Source: an uncultured Clostridia bacterium
GTDB taxonomy: Bacteria; Bacillota; Clostridia; Christensenellales; CASEPJ01
NCBI GenBank assembly: GCA_949289715.1
Contig: CASEPJ010000074.1
Span: 1-14,412, forward strand
Reading direction: 5' to 3'
Length of the DNA: 14,412 bases
Of this stretch, positions 1-7,138 are shown piece by piece. A program made the translations under genes and the position numbers. How positions within the stretch are numbered: the first letter of the stretch is position 1; the number at the start of each line of letters is the position of its first letter. The notes beneath the pieces were generated by a model. The model was not told where the DNA came from and searched no databases. It saw nothing but the letters and a program-made list of their open reading frames with translations.

Positions 1-783
1 AGAAGTAAAATAATTTCCGTCAAGTTCTGTCATCATATTTTTCAGTCTGCCGTTTACGCTTTTACCTACATTATATAATCCGCTAAGCTGCTCTTTATCT
101 TCTGCGGTTAATTTCGAACCTTTAGACAAATTATTTTGCAAACTAACGCAATAATCGCCCAACTGATTAATATATTTGCTGGTTTGGTTAATAGATTCAT
201 AATTTACCGGAAGCTGCGATAAATTTACCATTGCCAATGTCGTATGTTTAGATAAATTATCGAGCAGAATTTTTTGTTCGCTTACAGTATTTGTTACTAA
301 AAGTTTACTCATATCCATCTCTATATTATTAACGCTTTCTACCAAATCGTAATAAGATTTTTGATAAATATTTTCGAGACTTGTTTTATACAATTTGTGT
401 TCCGATGGCGGATTTAAGAAATACGCCGTCATAAAAGCCAATGAAATCGAACCGAATATTGCAAAGCTTAAAACAAACGCCGTTTTATACGCTCTTTTTG
501 AGGTATGCTCCCTATCGGATTTTTTCAATTCAGCTTTTTTTGCTCTTTCCTCTCTTTTTGCCTCTTTAATTAAATTTCTTTCTTTTGCAGCTTGCTCTCT
601 TTCCGCTTTAAAACGTACTTTTTCTTTTAGTCTGTTTTCTTTTTCAATGGCTTTAATCTTTTTTTTGATTTCCTGTTTTTCGGCTTTTTTTAATGCTTTT
701 TCGTGTTTGTTCTTGTTTTTTTCTTCTTTTTTCATCTGTTCGTCATTAGGATAATTTCCGTTACCGTTATTAGAATATTCCAT
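1..783 (-). CDS. ypeB: Germination protein YpeB, N-terminal part (runs off left edge)
   Basis: The minus frame is open from an ATG at 781-783 to the window edge (261 codons seen). YpeB is the partner of the cortex-lytic enzyme SleB in spores and is needed for SleB to be present and held inactive until germination. Residues 1-100 are very rich in Lys, Glu, Ala and Arg and look like a charged helix or coiled coil. One membrane segment follows at about 101-122, then a helical extracytoplasmic region containing KSYYDLVESVNNIEMDMSKL (142-161), which resembles the conserved start of the YpeB family. An AGGAGG ribosome binding site (794-799) overlaps the stop of sleB, so translation is probably coupled. 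Bacillus YpeB starts almost directly with its membrane anchor, so the long charged leader is unusual. Any C-terminal PepSY-type repeats would lie outside the window. Identification rests on remembered family sequence plus position next to sleB. Confidence 0.85.
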   Translation of the reverse strand, partial: MEYSNNGNGNYPNDEQMKKEEKNKNKHEKALKKAEKQEIKKKIKAIEKENRLKEKVRFKAEREQAAKERNLIKEAKREERAKKAELKKSDREHTSKRAYKTAFVLSFAIFGSISLAFMTAYFLNPPSEHKLYKTSLENIYQKSYYDLVESVNNIEMDMSKLLVTNTVSEQKILLDNLSKHTTLAMVNLSQLPVNYESINQTSKYINQLGDYCVSLQNNLSKGSKLTAEDKEQLSGLYNVGKSVNGRLKNMMTELDGNYFTS

Positions 784-797
784 TTTCCCTTATCCTC

Positions 798-1508
798 CTA
801 TTTTGCAAATACATGATTACCGATAGTAATTACTGTAGGTCTTGAAAATATCCAAGCACTTGTAGCCACTGCAGGATTGTAATAATATAAACATCCGTAA
901 GTCGGGTCCCAACCATTAATGGCATCCTGTGCGGCTTTTTTACATTCTTCGTTAGGGGTAAGATTAATCTGACCATCGCTTACCGCAGTAAACGCATAAG
1001 GTTGATATACTACTCCTGAAATGGTATTTGGGAAACTCGAACTTTTTACTCTGTTTAAAACAACCGCAGCAACGGCAACTTTACCCGTATAGGGTTCACC
1101 TCTTGCTTCTGCATATACTACTTTTGCCAATAAATAAATATCCGAACTCGTATATCCTCCGTTAGATGAACTCGTACCGGACGATGTATTTGAATTCAGA
1201 TTAATTCCCAAAGCCGCAGCGGTTTTTGTGCCTATAATACCGTCTGCAACTAACCCGTTCTTTCTCTGAAAATATAAAACAGCACTCTTTGTTTTACTTC
1301 CGAATATTCCGTCTATATTACCGGTATAATATCCCCATCTTTTCAGTTTTGTTTGAACGGTTGTAACCAATGTTCCGGTTGAACCTTGTTTTAAAACGGT
1401 TGCTGCATAAGCGGGTTCTTCGGAATTTAAAGAAATCCCCACAATGCAAACCGATAAGGTTACGATTAACAGCAGAACAGCCGTTATTCTGATTGCATAT
1501 TTTTTCAT
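798..1508 (-). CDS. sleB: Spore cortex-lytic enzyme SleB
   Basis: 236 residues. Residues 1-35 form a signal peptide with a likely cleavage after AYA (33-35). Residues about 38-102 are a peptidoglycan-binding domain of the PG_binding_1 type (VQTKLKRWGYYTG, GIFGSKTKSAV, GLVADGIIGTKT). A Ser/Asn/Gly linker (103-121) leads to a SleB-type lytic transglycosylase domain of the Hydrolase_2 family (about 122-236). The motif YAEARGE at 132-138 places the expected catalytic glutamate at E134. In the family the enzyme cleaves muramic-delta-lactam cortex peptidoglycan during germination and is exported from the forespore. The length is slightly short but complete compared with Bacillus SleB. The start has an AGGGAGG ribosome binding site. 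It sits 21 nt after spoIIR, and its TAG stop is inside the ribosome binding site of ypeB, so the three genes form one operon. Confidence 0.93.
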   Translation of the reverse strand: MKKYAIRITAVLLLIVTLSVCIVGISLNSEEPAYAATVLKQGSTGTLVTTVQTKLKRWGYYTGNIDGIFGSKTKSAVLYFQRKNGLVADGIIGTKTAAALGINLNSNTSSGTSSSNGGYTSSDIYLLAKVVYAEARGEPYTGKVAVAAVVLNRVKSSSFPNTISGVVYQPYAFTAVSDGQINLTPNEECKKAAQDAINGWDPTYGCLYYYNPAVATSAWIFSRPTVITIGNHVFAK

Positions 1509-1529
1509 TTTTCCTCCCTGTTTTGCAAA

Positions 1530-2054
1530 TCATTGATTTAATAATTCTTTTAACTTTTCTACGATTCTTGATTTATAGATAATTTCTTCTTCATCACCAG
1601 TTACCGAAAAACAGAACGGCGGATATACTATACACCACCAATTATCGCCCTTTCCGCTGCCTAATTCTACAATTAAAGCATCGTATATTCCGCTATCTAA
1701 AACGATATCGTCATATTTTCGTATAGGAAATTCCTCTTTTCTCAAAGAAATCGTACTTTTGTATGCATAACCGTTTGCATAAAGTACCGAGTCTGCCAAA
1801 TTTTCGAGTTTATCGATATTATCATCAATTAAAGCCATACATTCCTGCTTGCTTTTCACATCGGATAATATGGGAGTCAAATAGTCGACTATCTTATCTT
1901 TAACCAACATTTTTACGTTTTGGTCAGCTTCTTCGTTACTGTTTGCACGGATATGTATTCTTACGTAATCATATTTGTTTTCAGTAGAAAAATTGAACAA
2001 TAGAGCCGAAAATAAAATTCCAACAGCGATGAACAATAATAATATTTTTTTCAT
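1530..2054 (-). CDS. spoIIR: Stage II sporulation protein R (SpoIIR)
   Basis: 174 residues from the chosen ATG at 2052-2054, which has a GAGG ribosome binding site 6 nt upstream and opens directly with a signal sequence or anchor (MKKILLLFIAVGILFSALLF). An in-frame ATG 60 nt upstream (2112-2114) would add an unlikely basic leader. The mature part shows SpoIIR hallmarks: YVRIHIRANSNEEADQNVK near the start, FPIRKYDDIVLDSGIYDAL in the middle, and GSGKGDNWWCIVYPPFCF towards the end. SpoIIR is made in the forespore and secreted into the intermembrane space, where it triggers SpoIIGA to cleave pro-sigma-E in the mother cell. It is first in an operon with sleB and ypeB. This placement fits forespore expression, since all three products act from the forespore side. 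The UPF-like length of about 170-200 residues is normal for the family. Confidence 0.93.
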   Translation of the reverse strand: MKKILLLFIAVGILFSALLFNFSTENKYDYVRIHIRANSNEEADQNVKMLVKDKIVDYLTPILSDVKSKQECMALIDDNIDKLENLADSVLYANGYAYKSTISLRKEEFPIRKYDDIVLDSGIYDALIVELGSGKGDNWWCIVYPPFCFSVTGDEEEIIYKSRIVEKLKELLNQ

Positions 2055-2138
2055 TTTAAACCTCAAAAAAAACTTAGTAATAATATTTTTACCTGAATAA
2101 AAAAAATTATACATTTTATAAGATTTTCCTTTGAATGT

Positions 2139-2167
2139 AATAAAATCCTATGTTAATTAACATAAAC
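2139..2167 (-). promoter_or_regulatory. Possible forespore (sigma-F/G-like) promoter of spoIIR
   Basis: On the minus strand GTTTA (2167-2163) matches the sigma-F -35 pattern GYWTA. After 14 nt it is followed by GGATTTTATT (2148-2139), which has the GG start of the sigma-F -10 but only a partial match afterwards. Position relative to the spoIIR start is plausible, and spoIIR is a known sigma-F target. The match is weak and the region is AT-rich, so this is a suggestion only. Confidence 0.25.
2149..2164. repeat. Perfect 16-bp palindrome, operator-like
   Basis: TATGTTAATTAACATA is a perfect palindrome with no central gap. It lies in the divergent interval between spoIIR and the HAD gene, within the proposed spoIIR promoter spacer. 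It could be a binding site for a dimeric regulator, although a chance palindrome in AT-rich DNA cannot be excluded. Confidence 0.5.
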
Positions 2168-2238
2168 GTATAAAATTAAAATTACTGTACTTTTTTAAAA
2201 AAATGTAATATAATATAAAAAAACTTAAGGATAAAAAA

Positions 2239-2889
2239 ATGCAAAACATCAAAGGTATATTATTTGATATGGACGGCGTACTTGCCGACAGTGAACCGGT
2301 TATTTTAAAAGCCGCAATACTTGCATTAAAAGAATACGGAGTTAATGCAGAAAAAAAAGATTTCATTCCTTTTATAGGAGCGGGCGAAGACAAATTTGTA
2401 GGCGGAGTTGCGGAATTTCATAATGTAAAATACAAAAAAGAAATGAAAGAACGTGCCTATGATATTTTCGACGAAATAGTGGAATCGGAATTGGTAAAAT
2501 ACGAAAAAATCCCCGAAACCTTAAATACCTTAAAACGTAGCGGAAATAAATTGGCTCTATGCACAAGCGCCGATTTAAGAAAGGTCAAAAGTCTTTTACC
2601 CGTTATAGGGTTGCCCTTTAATATTTTTGATATTATTTTAAGCGGAAACGATATTAAAAATAAAAAACCCGACCCTGAAATTTTTAATACCGCATGTATG
2701 AAATTAAATTTAAAAAACGAAAATTGTGTAGTTATTGAAGATGCAATAAACGGAATAAAAGCGGCAAAAGCGGCAAAATGCAAAGTTATTGCCGTAACTA
2801 CCAGTTTTAAAGAAGAAGTTTTAAAAAATTATAATCCCGATGCAATTGTAGACAAAACTTTTAAAATAATAGATTATATAAATAAATAA
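2239..2889 (+). CDS. HAD-superfamily phosphatase / beta-phosphoglucomutase-like protein
   Basis: 216 residues with all four HAD motifs. Motif I is DMDGVLADSEP (10-20), with nucleophile D10 and acid/base D12. Motif II is the Ser/Thr in LCTSAD (near 107-112). Motif III is the Lys in KKPDPEIF. Motif IV is IEDAINGIKAAKAA, with the acidic pair binding magnesium. The helical cap between motifs I and II (about 20-90) is of the C1 type found in beta-phosphoglucomutases and small sugar- or nucleotide-phosphate phosphatases. The substrate cannot be told from sequence. The TAAGGA ribosome binding site lies 8 nt before the ATG, and a TATAAT at 2209-2214 may be its -10, although no good -35 is seen. It is transcribed alone, divergently from spoIIR and convergently with the ferredoxin gene. 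The cytoplasmic location is inferred from the absence of any signal. Confidence 0.88.
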   Translation: MQNIKGILFDMDGVLADSEPVILKAAILALKEYGVNAEKKDFIPFIGAGEDKFVGGVAEFHNVKYKKEMKERAYDIFDEIVESELVKYEKIPETLNTLKRSGNKLALCTSADLRKVKSLLPVIGLPFNIFDIILSGNDIKNKKPDPEIFNTACMKLNLKNENCVVIEDAINGIKAAKAAKCKVIAVTTSFKEEVLKNYNPDAIVDKTFKIIDYINK

Positions 2890-2907
2890 TTAAATATTTT
2901 ATTTATA
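2877..2907. terminator. AT-only inverted repeat between convergent genes
   Basis: TATAAATAAA (2877-2886) and TTTATTTATA (2898-2907) are perfectly complementary and flank an 11-nt loop. The repeat overlaps the end of the HAD gene and lies just before the end of the convergent ferredoxin gene. There is no GC pair and only short T-runs, so it would be at best a weak bidirectional terminator. Confidence 0.25.
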
Positions 2908-2937
2908 AACTATTTTAAATTTCGATTCTATTAAAGT

Positions 2938-3726
2938 TTATCTATTATTTTTTATACCCTTATATTGCTTAACCGGATAATTTTTGCCCAATAAAGTAAT
3001 TGCCTGTTTAGGACAATTATTTACACACCTATAACAAAATACGCATTTATTTTTTGGCACGGGAATATTATTTTTAATTTCGATATTTCCTACAGGACAA
3101 TCTTTAATGCATTTTTTACATAATATGCATTTTGAATAATCTATTTTTAAAGCATCTCTCCTTTCTTTTTCTGTTTTTCGCCACCATTTTCTTTGTGAAT
3201 AATACCCTATAATATGCGAAAAAAAATTAAATCCCCTTTTAAAATCTTTATTTTCAATAATTTTTTGCGTAAATTTTTTTATTTTTTTATTTGCCTTTAA
3301 AATTGTATAATTAATTTCATCACCGTTTTTTATTTTAAAAATTTTAAAATCGGAAAGATTATTCGGCATATTAATATGTTCGGCAAATTTTATATGCCCT
3401 CCGAATTTTTCTATCGTCCTGCCTATGCTTGCCGCTCCGTCACCGGAAAAAAAATATTGTGTTATTAAAATTATAAATTTTTTATTATTCCATAAAAATC
3501 TATATCTGTAAACAAACTCGCAAACCGGAATAGGTGGCGCCGAACCATATATGGGATATGCTATCATTATATAATGAGAATCTTTTATTATATCCTTAAA
3601 TTTAATATTTTCGGTAATGTCATAAAACTCTGTTTTAAAACTTTTTTTTAAATATTCCCCTGCTTTCTCACAAACATATTTTGTATTACCCGTACCGGAA
3701 AAATAAAAAACAGTAATTTTTTTCAT
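2938..3726 (-). CDS. EFR1-type flavodoxin / 2[4Fe-4S] ferredoxin fusion protein
   Basis: 262 residues. The N-terminal half is a flavodoxin-like domain: a beta strand and FMN phosphate loop FSGTGNT (9-15), then YPIYGSAPPIPV (57-68) and a later glycine-rich stretch FSGDGAAS (93-100). The C-terminal part holds two classical 4Fe-4S motifs, CILCKKCIKDCP (Cys 200, 203, 206, 210) and CVFCYRCVNNCP (Cys 228, 231, 234, 238). This order matches the EFR1 family of anaerobes, presumed electron-transfer proteins; the redox partner is not known from sequence. No signal peptide or membrane helix is visible, so it is probably cytoplasmic. A basic, aromatic linker (about 160-192) joins the halves. The gene stands alone, with TATAAT (minus) at 3756-3751 and a weak -35 at 3779-3774. 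The ribosome binding site is poor (GTGAG). Confidence 0.88.
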   Translation of the reverse strand: MKKITVFYFSGTGNTKYVCEKAGEYLKKSFKTEFYDITENIKFKDIIKDSHYIMIAYPIYGSAPPIPVCEFVYRYRFLWNNKKFIILITQYFFSGDGAASIGRTIEKFGGHIKFAEHINMPNNLSDFKIFKIKNGDEINYTILKANKKIKKFTQKIIENKDFKRGFNFFSHIIGYYSQRKWWRKTEKERRDALKIDYSKCILCKKCIKDCPVGNIEIKNNIPVPKNKCVFCYRCVNNCPKQAITLLGKNYPVKQYKGIKNNR

Positions 3727-3750
3727 TTATTTTCTCACTTTTTTATTTAT

Positions 3751-3779
3751 ATTATATGCAAAATTAAAATAAATGTTAT
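3751..3779 (-). promoter_or_regulatory. Probable promoter of the flavodoxin-ferredoxin gene
   Basis: On the minus strand ATAACA (3779-3774, four of six matches to TTGACA) is followed after 17 nt by a perfect TATAAT (3756-3751). It lies 25 nt before the ATG of the gene it would serve. Confidence 0.45.
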
Positions 3780-3793
3780 AAAAAAATAATTGC

Positions 3794-3824
3794 AAAAAAA
3801 TTGTCCGTAATTTCTTACGGACAA
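3794..3824 (-). terminator. Rho-independent terminator of uvrA
   Basis: A perfect 10-bp stem (3815-3824 with 3801-3810 on the minus strand: TTGTCCGTAA / TTACGGACAA) encloses a GAAA tetraloop and is followed on the minus strand by seven T (3800-3794). It lies 37 nt after the uvrA stop. The T-tract is on the minus side only, so it serves uvrA. Confidence 0.9.
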
Positions 3825-3860
3825 AAAATTATTAAATTCGAAATAAAATATAAAATTAAT

Positions 3861-6680
3861 TTAAAACAATATTTTTTTAAGATAATATCCCGTTTTAGAA
3901 TTATTATTTTTTGCTATTTCTTCGGGAGATCCTTCCGCAATAATTCTTCCTCCCTCGTCTCCTCCTTCCGGTCCCAAATCTATAATATAATCGGCTGTTT
4001 TGATAACATCCAAATTATGTTCTATCACTATTATCGTATTTCCGTTTTCTCTTAATTTTAATAAAATTTTAATTAATTTATTTACATCGTCGACATGAAG
4101 TCCGGTAGTGGGTTCGTCTAATATATAAATGGTTTGTCCCGTACTTCTTTTGGACAGTTCGGTAGCTAATTTTACTCTCTGAGCTTCACCTCCGGATAAT
4201 GTCGTGGCGGGCTGCCCGAGTTTAATATAACCTAAACCAACTTCATATAAAGTTTTAACTTTATTAAAAATAGAGGGAATATTAGAAAAGAAAGTATATG
4301 CTTCCTCAACCGTCATTTCAAGAACATCATAAATATTTTTATCTTTAAATTTTACTTCAAGAGTTTCCCGATTGTATCTTTGACCTTTACATACCGAACA
4401 AGGAACATATACGTCCGGTAAAAAATGCATTTCTATTTTTAAAATTCCGTCTCCCATACAATTTTCGCACCTTCCGCCCTTGACGTTAAAGGAAAATCTG
4501 CCCGATTTGTATCCTCTCTCTTTAGCGTCGGGTGTTGCCGCAAAAATCTCCCTTATTCCCGTAAACATACCAGTATAAGTCGCAGGATTGCTTCTCGGCG
4601 TTCTTCCGATAGGACTTTGATCTATATTGACTACTTTATCGAAATATTCAAGACCTTCTATATTATCGTAATTACCCTGTTGAATATTTGAATCATTTAG
4701 TTTTTTAGCAAGAGCGGGATATAAAATTTCATTTATTAAACTCGACTTTCCCGAACCGGAAACACCGGTAATTACGGTAAATAATCCAACGGGTATATTG
4801 ACGTCAATATTTTTTAGATTGTTTTGTTTCGCACCTATAACTTTTATATATCTTCCGTCAGGTTTTCTCCTTTCTTGCGGTATGTCTATTTTTAATTTTC
4901 CGGACAAATATTTTCCCGTTATGGAACGTGGTTCTTTCATAATATCCTCTAAACTACCGCAAGCAACCAATTCACCTCCGTGTATTCCGGCACCGGGACC
5001 TATATCTACTATATAATCTGCTTTTCTTATTGTATCTTCATCGTGTTCGACTACAATTAAAGTATTACCTAAATCTCTTAAATGCTCTAAAGTTGCAAGT
5101 AATTTATCGTTATCTCTCTGATGCAAACCTATACTCGGTTCATCTAAAATATATAAAACTCCCGTAAGTCCGCTTCCTATTTGCGTTGCCAGTCTTATTC
5201 TTTGTGCCTCCCCACCCGATAATGTGCCTGCACTCCTTGCCAAAGTCAAATAAGATAAACCTACGTTTTTCAAAAAATTCAGTCTTGCTTTAATCTCTTT
5301 TAGTATTTGATACGCAATTTTTGTTTTAGTTTCGTCAAGTATTAAATTATCAAAAAAATTATAACATTCACTTATCGAAAGGCAGCAAACTTCGTAGATA
5401 TTTTTACATCCAACGGTTACGGATAATGCTTTCTCGTTGAGCCTTTTACCGTTACATACATCGCAGGGGACTTCTTTCATCAGCTTAGCATATTCGTTTT
5501 TCATATATTCGCTGTTTGTTTCTTTAAATCTCCTTTTTATGGAAGGTATAAGTCCCTCGAATTCATGCATATATGTTTTGGTATAATCATCGTCGAACAT
5601 ATAAGTCATTTCTATTTTTTCGTTTCCCGTTCCGTATAAAATAGCATCCAAATATTTTTTATCTAAATCTTTTATAGGCGTATCTAAACTGAAACCATAA
5701 TGATTGGCAAGTGCGCTAAAATACATTTCCGCCATTTTTCCCCCGTCGATTGTCCAACCTATTATATTTAATCCTCTTTCACGAATCGATTTATTCCTGT
5801 CGGGTATAATTTTATCTATATCGATTTCGGTTTTAACGCCTAAACCCAAACATTCAGGACACGCTCCGAAAGGACTGTTAAAACTAAAAGAACGAGGAGT
5901 TAATTCTTCTATGGAAATATCGCAATCCGGACAAGAATAATGTTCGGAAAACAATTGTTCTTTACCTTCATTATCTATAATCACTAAACCGTCTGCCAAT
6001 TTCAATGCAGTTTCTATACTTTCGGTCAGACGTTTTCTTATATCATCTTTTACAATAAGCCTATCGACTATCACCATAATATTATGTCTTAAATTTTTGT
6101 CTAATTTTATTTCTTCTTCTAAAAAATATATGGATCCGTCTACTTTAACCCTTGCAAATCCGCTTTTTTTGAGACTTTCGAAAAGTTTTGAAAATTCTCC
6201 TTTTTTTCCTCTTACAACCGGCGCCTCTATCATAATTTTGGATCCTACGCTTAATTCAAATACTCTGTCACATATAGTATCCACGCTTTGCTTTTCTATA
6301 ACTCTGCCACATTTAGGACAATGAGGAGTTCCTACCCTCGCAAAAAGCAACCTTAAATAATCGTAAATTTCGGTTACGGTTCCCACCGTAGAACGAGGGT
6401 TGTTTGAAGTAGTTTTTTGATCTATAGAAATGGCCGGAGATAAACCTTCTATATAATCAACATCGGGTTTTTCCATTTGTCCTAAAAACTGTCTTGCATA
6501 TGAAGATAAACTTTCCATATATCTTCTCTGCCCTTCGGCAAAAATAGTTTCGAAAGCCAACGAGCTTTTACCCGAACCGGAAAGCCCCGTAAAAACAACT
6601 AATTTATTTCTCGGAATTTTTACGTCTATGTTTTTTAAATTATTTTCTCTTGCGCCTTTTACAAAAATTTCTGATTGCAT
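3861..6680 (-). CDS. uvrA: Excinuclease ABC subunit A (UvrA)
   Basis: 939 residues, the normal length. UvrA is the damage-recognition ATPase of nucleotide excision repair; its dimer loads UvrB on distorted DNA. It has two ABC modules. The first has Walker A GLSGSGKSS (32-40) and, far downstream, LSGGEAQRIRLA with ILDEPSIGLH (about 488-530). The second has GVSGSGKSS (about 637-645) and LSGGEAQRVKLA with ILDEPTTGLH (about 827-870). The zinc-binding cysteine pairs are visible: CPDC...CPEC (about 250-281) and CENC...CSVC (about 736-762), plus a CPKC near 120 in the UvrB-binding region. The start has GGAG 8 nt upstream of the ATG. In many bacteria uvrA follows uvrB; here it stands alone between its own promoter and terminator. 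I saw no LexA-type box (GAAC...GTTC) upstream, so SOS control is not evident from this sequence. Confidence 0.98.
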   Translation of the reverse strand: MQSEIFVKGARENNLKNIDVKIPRNKLVVFTGLSGSGKSSLAFETIFAEGQRRYMESLSSYARQFLGQMEKPDVDYIEGLSPAISIDQKTTSNNPRSTVGTVTEIYDYLRLLFARVGTPHCPKCGRVIEKQSVDTICDRVFELSVGSKIMIEAPVVRGKKGEFSKLFESLKKSGFARVKVDGSIYFLEEEIKLDKNLRHNIMVIVDRLIVKDDIRKRLTESIETALKLADGLVIIDNEGKEQLFSEHYSCPDCDISIEELTPRSFSFNSPFGACPECLGLGVKTEIDIDKIIPDRNKSIRERGLNIIGWTIDGGKMAEMYFSALANHYGFSLDTPIKDLDKKYLDAILYGTGNEKIEMTYMFDDDYTKTYMHEFEGLIPSIKRRFKETNSEYMKNEYAKLMKEVPCDVCNGKRLNEKALSVTVGCKNIYEVCCLSISECYNFFDNLILDETKTKIAYQILKEIKARLNFLKNVGLSYLTLARSAGTLSGGEAQRIRLATQIGSGLTGVLYILDEPSIGLHQRDNDKLLATLEHLRDLGNTLIVVEHDEDTIRKADYIVDIGPGAGIHGGELVACGSLEDIMKEPRSITGKYLSGKLKIDIPQERRKPDGRYIKVIGAKQNNLKNIDVNIPVGLFTVITGVSGSGKSSLINEILYPALAKKLNDSNIQQGNYDNIEGLEYFDKVVNIDQSPIGRTPRSNPATYTGMFTGIREIFAATPDAKERGYKSGRFSFNVKGGRCENCMGDGILKIEMHFLPDVYVPCSVCKGQRYNRETLEVKFKDKNIYDVLEMTVEEAYTFFSNIPSIFNKVKTLYEVGLGYIKLGQPATTLSGGEAQRVKLATELSKRSTGQTIYILDEPTTGLHVDDVNKLIKILLKLRENGNTIIVIEHNLDVIKTADYIIDLGPEGGDEGGRIIAEGSPEEIAKNNNSKTGYYLKKILF

Positions 6681-6708
6681 AAAAAATCTCCGTTATTTTA
6701 TCGATATA

Positions 6709-6738
6709 ATTATATCATAAAATAAAAAAATAAAACAA
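6709..6738 (-). promoter_or_regulatory. Probable uvrA promoter, with palindrome over the -10
   Basis: On the minus strand an extended -10, TGATATAAT (6717-6709), lies 18 nt after TTGTTT (6738-6733). The -10 is contained in the perfect 14-bp palindrome GATATAATTATATC (6703-6716). It sits about 28 nt upstream of the uvrA ATG. Confidence 0.55.
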
Positions 6739-6788
6739 ATTATATTGAGCAAAAATTTAAAGAAAAAATAAAATTATATAAAAAATAT

Positions 6789-6817
6789 TTGCATTTTTAA
6801 TAATTCTATAGTATAAT
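6789..6817 (+). promoter_or_regulatory. Promoter of tRNA-Gln
   Basis: TTGCAT (6789-6794), a 17-nt spacer and a perfect TATAAT (6812-6817). The expected start, near 6824, is about 8 nt before the mature tRNA 5' end. Confidence 0.75.
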
Positions 6818-6831
6818 ACTATCGTTGCCGT

Positions 6832-6905
6832 TGGAGTATGGTGTAGTGGTAACACATAGGCCTCTGACTCCTATGTTGTAGGTTCGATTCCTACTACTCC
6901 TGCCA
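6832..6905 (+). tRNA. tRNA-Gln (anticodon CUG), CCA encoded
   Basis: 74 nt that fold as a tRNA. The acceptor stem is 6832-6838 with 6895-6901. The D stem is GTGT / ACAC (6841-6844, 6852-6855) with GG in the loop. The anticodon arm is 6857-6873 with loop CTCTGAC (6862-6868) and anticodon CTG at 6864-6866. The T stem is GTAGG / CCTAC with loop TTCGATT (6883-6889). Discriminator G at 6902 and encoded CCA at 6903-6905. The D-stem spacing and T33 select the Gln reading over a shifted Val (GAC) reading. Two odd features: position 1 and 72 are both T, so the first acceptor pair is absent, and the anticodon stem closes with a C31-U39 mismatch. It is a single tRNA gene with its own promoter and terminator and would read CAG codons. 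Confidence 0.93.
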
Positions 6906-6913
6906 GTATATTA

Positions 6914-6958
6914 AACAAAGCCCGATATAGGAAATTTATATCGGGTTTTGTTGTTTTT
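6914..6958 (+). terminator. Rho-independent terminator of tRNA-Gln
   Basis: A 16-bp stem (6914-6929 with 6937-6952) whose core is CCCGATATA / TATATCGGG with one G-T pair just outside it, and a 7-nt loop. It is followed by a T-rich tail, GTTTTT. It begins 9 nt after the tRNA CCA end. Confidence 0.88.
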
Positions 6959-7007
6959 ATTGTTACAATAATTAAATATCAAAAAAATGATTATAAACAT
7001 TAAACAA

Positions 7008-7044
7008 TAAAAAAGGAACCGATGGCTAACTTCACATCGGTTCC
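7008..7044 (-). terminator. Strong terminator of the candidate small RNA
   Basis: A perfect 10-bp stem GGAACCGATG / CATCGGTTCC (7044-7035 with 7024-7015 on the minus strand), a 10-nt loop, and six T on the minus strand (7014-7009). No T-tract follows on the plus side, so it acts on minus-strand transcription. Confidence 0.9.
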
Positions 7045-7117
7045 TGTAAACTTAAAAAAATTTTTAATAAAATTGAAATGGATGAAATTTTACATATTTT
7101 CGCATATTATTGCGCTG

Positions 7118-7138
7118 TTATTTAGCAAACCTTATCAT
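7118..7138 (-). CDS. Possible six-residue mini-ORF inside the small RNA
   Basis: ATG ATA AGG TTT GCT AAA TAA on the minus strand encodes MIRFAK. A perfect AGGAGG (7153-7148) lies 9 nt upstream, ideal for initiation. The same AGGAGG can pair with CTCC 5 nt later, which would hide it. It could be a leader peptide or a chance frame; nothing downstream supports an attenuator. Confidence 0.25.
   Translation of the reverse strand: MIRFAK

Noticed and set aside
395..754. Plus-strand open frame of 119 codons rich in Phe, Ser and Leu
   Set aside because: It is the reverse of the Lys/Glu-rich ypeB leader; no ribosome binding site, and ypeB explains the region.
1318..1533. Minus-strand 71-codon frame starting at the end of spoIIR
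   Set aside because: It overlaps the start of sleB in another frame; sleB has full domain support.
3801..4055. Plus-strand frame starting in the uvrA terminator
   Set aside because: It begins within the terminator hairpin and runs antisense to the uvrA end.
6681..6831. LexA/SOS box upstream of uvrA
   Set aside because: No GAAC...GTTC-type palindrome is present on either strand.
6857..6873. Reading the tRNA as tRNA-Val (anticodon GAC)
   Set aside because: It needs a shifted anticodon stem that breaks the D-arm spacing; CTG with T33 and A37 fits the standard numbering.
7015..7044. GGAACCGATG hairpin as a T-box antiterminator/terminator
   Set aside because: It lacks the T-box core (GGGTGGTACCGCG-like) and the stem I motifs, and no synthetase or amino-acid gene follows on the minus strand.
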